Of a DNA stretch of 6,211 nt, positions 5,452-6,211 are shown piece by piece (position 1 is the first letter of the stretch; each line of letters opens with the position of its first letter). Source of the stretch: Contendibacter sp031732755 (lineage in GTDB: Bacteria > Pseudomonadota > Gammaproteobacteria > Competibacterales > Competibacteraceae); the NCBI GenBank assembly GCA_031732755.1, contig JAVMKI010000010.1:1-6211 (forward strand), in the 5' to 3' direction. Both the position numbers and the translations under genes were made by a program. The notes beneath the pieces were generated by a model that saw only the letters and a program-made list of their open reading frames with translations, searched no databases and was not told the origin of the DNA.

Positions 5452-5475
5452 AAACCCGCCAAGCGCGGGTTTTTT
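5452..5475 (+). terminator. Rho-independent terminator
   Basis: Perfect 8-bp stem AAACCCGC (5452-5459) and GCGGGTTT (5465-5472) with loop CAAGC, followed by TTT (six T in total from 5470). It would end rightward transcription from the element, or originally that of a tRNA whose 3' end seems to lie just upstream. The A-rich left arm gives some bidirectional potential, but the U-run favours the plus strand. Confidence 0.85.
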
Positions 5476-5673
5476 CATGCCTTTGGTGGTATCTGACGGC
5501 GAAGTCTCAAGCCAAAAACCACCGCGCCGTGAATGAAAAAGATTCTTGCATCGAAGTCCTGCCTGAAGGCAACGCGGATGGCCAACGATTCCCGGTCTCC
5601 TTATAATCCCATAATCCCGCTTTTCAAGAAGTCAGGAAATGTCTAGGGTTTGCCTGGAGCGGCATCCACCGCT

Positions 5674-6160
5674 TCATCTGTGCGTGTGGGTAGAATCGTT
5701 TCGGGCAATCACCTTGATTCGGGAATCGAGCAAAGCCGGGATTTCGTGCGCGGGTACAGGACGGCTTAAATAGTAGCCCTGGATTTCATCGCATTGATTG
5801 GCGCGCAGAAACGCCAGTTGCGTTTCATCCTCCACCCCCTCGGCGATGACGGTTAGCCGCATGCTGTGGGCCATGGCAATGATCGCGAGTGTAATGGCGG
5901 CGTCTTCCTCGCTGGTGGCGATCTCGTGCAGAAAGGACTTATCAATTTTCAACTGATCGATGGGAAATTGCTTCAGATAGCTCAGCGAGGAATAACCGGT
6001 GCCAAAATCGTCGATGGACAATTTGATGCCGATGCCCTTGAGCGCGTGCATGGTCGCGATACTGCCTGTCACATCCTTCATGACCAGGCTTTCGGTGATT
6101 TCCAGATCAAGGTAGCGCGGCTCCAGACCAGTTTCCCGCAAGATTCGGGTCACCATGGGG
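5674..6160 (-). pseudogene. EAL-domain c-di-GMP phosphodiesterase, C-terminal fragment
   Basis: This is the C-terminal two thirds of an EAL domain, which hydrolyses the second messenger c-di-GMP to pGpG. In order it shows LEITES, the loop-6 motif DDFGTGYSSL, LKIDKSF with the catalytic lysine, VIAEGVE and QGYYLSRP, and ends at a natural TGA (rc of 5674-5676). The EAL signature motif itself, the early asparagine site and any GGDEF or sensor domains are absent. Family-like sequence begins at VTRILRETGLEP (rc of 6153 downward). Upstream the frame stays open to the window edge but reads non-homologous residues (GSHHFESHP). An ATG at rc 6156 would give 160 residues, but without the EAL loop the product cannot be an active enzyme. 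The gene was probably cut by insertion of a mobile element. Confidence 0.75.
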
Positions 6161-6211
6161 TGTGATTCAAAGTGATGCGACCCCCATAATATTGCATGAC
6201 CTACTGATACC
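6161..6211. mobile_element. Possible IS21-family-type insertion-sequence end (partial)
   Basis: EAL homology stops within a few bases of 6153-6160. The next bases start TGTGATTCAAAGTGATGCGA, which resembles the terminal TG and TCAAAGTGATGC-type repeats I recall from IS21-family ends. Only about 50 bp are visible, with no transposase and no second end or target duplication, so the call rests on memory of the motif plus the break in the host gene. A contig misjoin would look similar. Confidence 0.4.

Larger units (their letters stand above)
5190..5673. other. Gene-free element/chromosome junction
   Basis: I see no convincing gene here. Open frames exist in 5190-5416 but resemble no protein, have no ribosome binding site and follow the GC-rich bias of the region. 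The stretch holds a direct repeat with a hairpin (5351-5385), a possible tRNA 3'-end remnant (5425-5445) and a strong terminator (5452-5475). From 5476 to 5673 base composition is more mixed and only a lone TATAAT (5602-5607) without a good -35 box is visible. Confidence 0.55.

Noticed and set aside
5602..5607. TATAAT as a promoter -10 box
   Set aside because: No acceptable -35 element lies at 16-18 bp spacing and no plus-strand gene follows.

Overview
The window is GC-rich DNA of pseudomonadotal type, most likely gammaproteobacterial. It appears to hold the right-hand part of an integrated phage-derived element, then a short stretch of host chromosome. The organism is inferred only from base composition, the style of the EAL-domain protein and the kind of phage genes present. 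No species can be named from the sequence.

Layout. Positions 1-1947 (+) encode the C-terminal part of a DUF927-type replicative helicase/ATPase with clear Walker A and B motifs. Its frame is open to the window edge, so the gene probably starts upstream. Positions 1948-2186 form a gene-free gap with short GGGACGG repeats in both orientations, a tandem 10-bp repeat, AT-rich DNA and a DnaA-box match. The same GGGACGG word also occurs at 91-149, inside the open frame. This looks like an iteron-type origin next to its replication gene. Next come a small unknown gene (2187-2507), a ClpP-like prohead protease (2550-3347), a Mu gpT/HK97-fold-type major capsid protein (3257/3350-4495) in the -1 frame relative to the protease, and another small unknown gene (4503-4784). 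A structured leader with a 46-codon reading frame (4804-4944) precedes a small ribbon-helix-helix DNA-binding protein (4959-5189).

From 5190 to 5673 there is no convincing gene. This stretch holds a direct repeat beside a hairpin, a motif resembling the 3' end of a tRNA (candidate attachment site), and a strong Rho-independent terminator. On the minus strand, 5674-about 6160 is the C-terminal part of an EAL-domain c-di-GMP phosphodiesterase. Its N-terminal half is missing where the sequence changes to what looks like an IS21-family-type end (about 6161-6211).

How it fits together. All element genes read rightward: replication, then capsid maturation and capsid, then a possible regulator, then the putative att site. 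No portal, terminase or tail gene lies between the capsid gene and the putative right end. If that end is real, the element replicates itself and builds its own capsid but would need a helper for packaging and tails, as a capsid-encoding phage satellite does. Otherwise it is a decayed prophage. The protease/capsid pair corresponds to a family in which both are often one fused protein. Here they are split by a -1 frame change in a CG-repeat tract, which could be a mutation, an assembly error, recoding or genuine separate genes.
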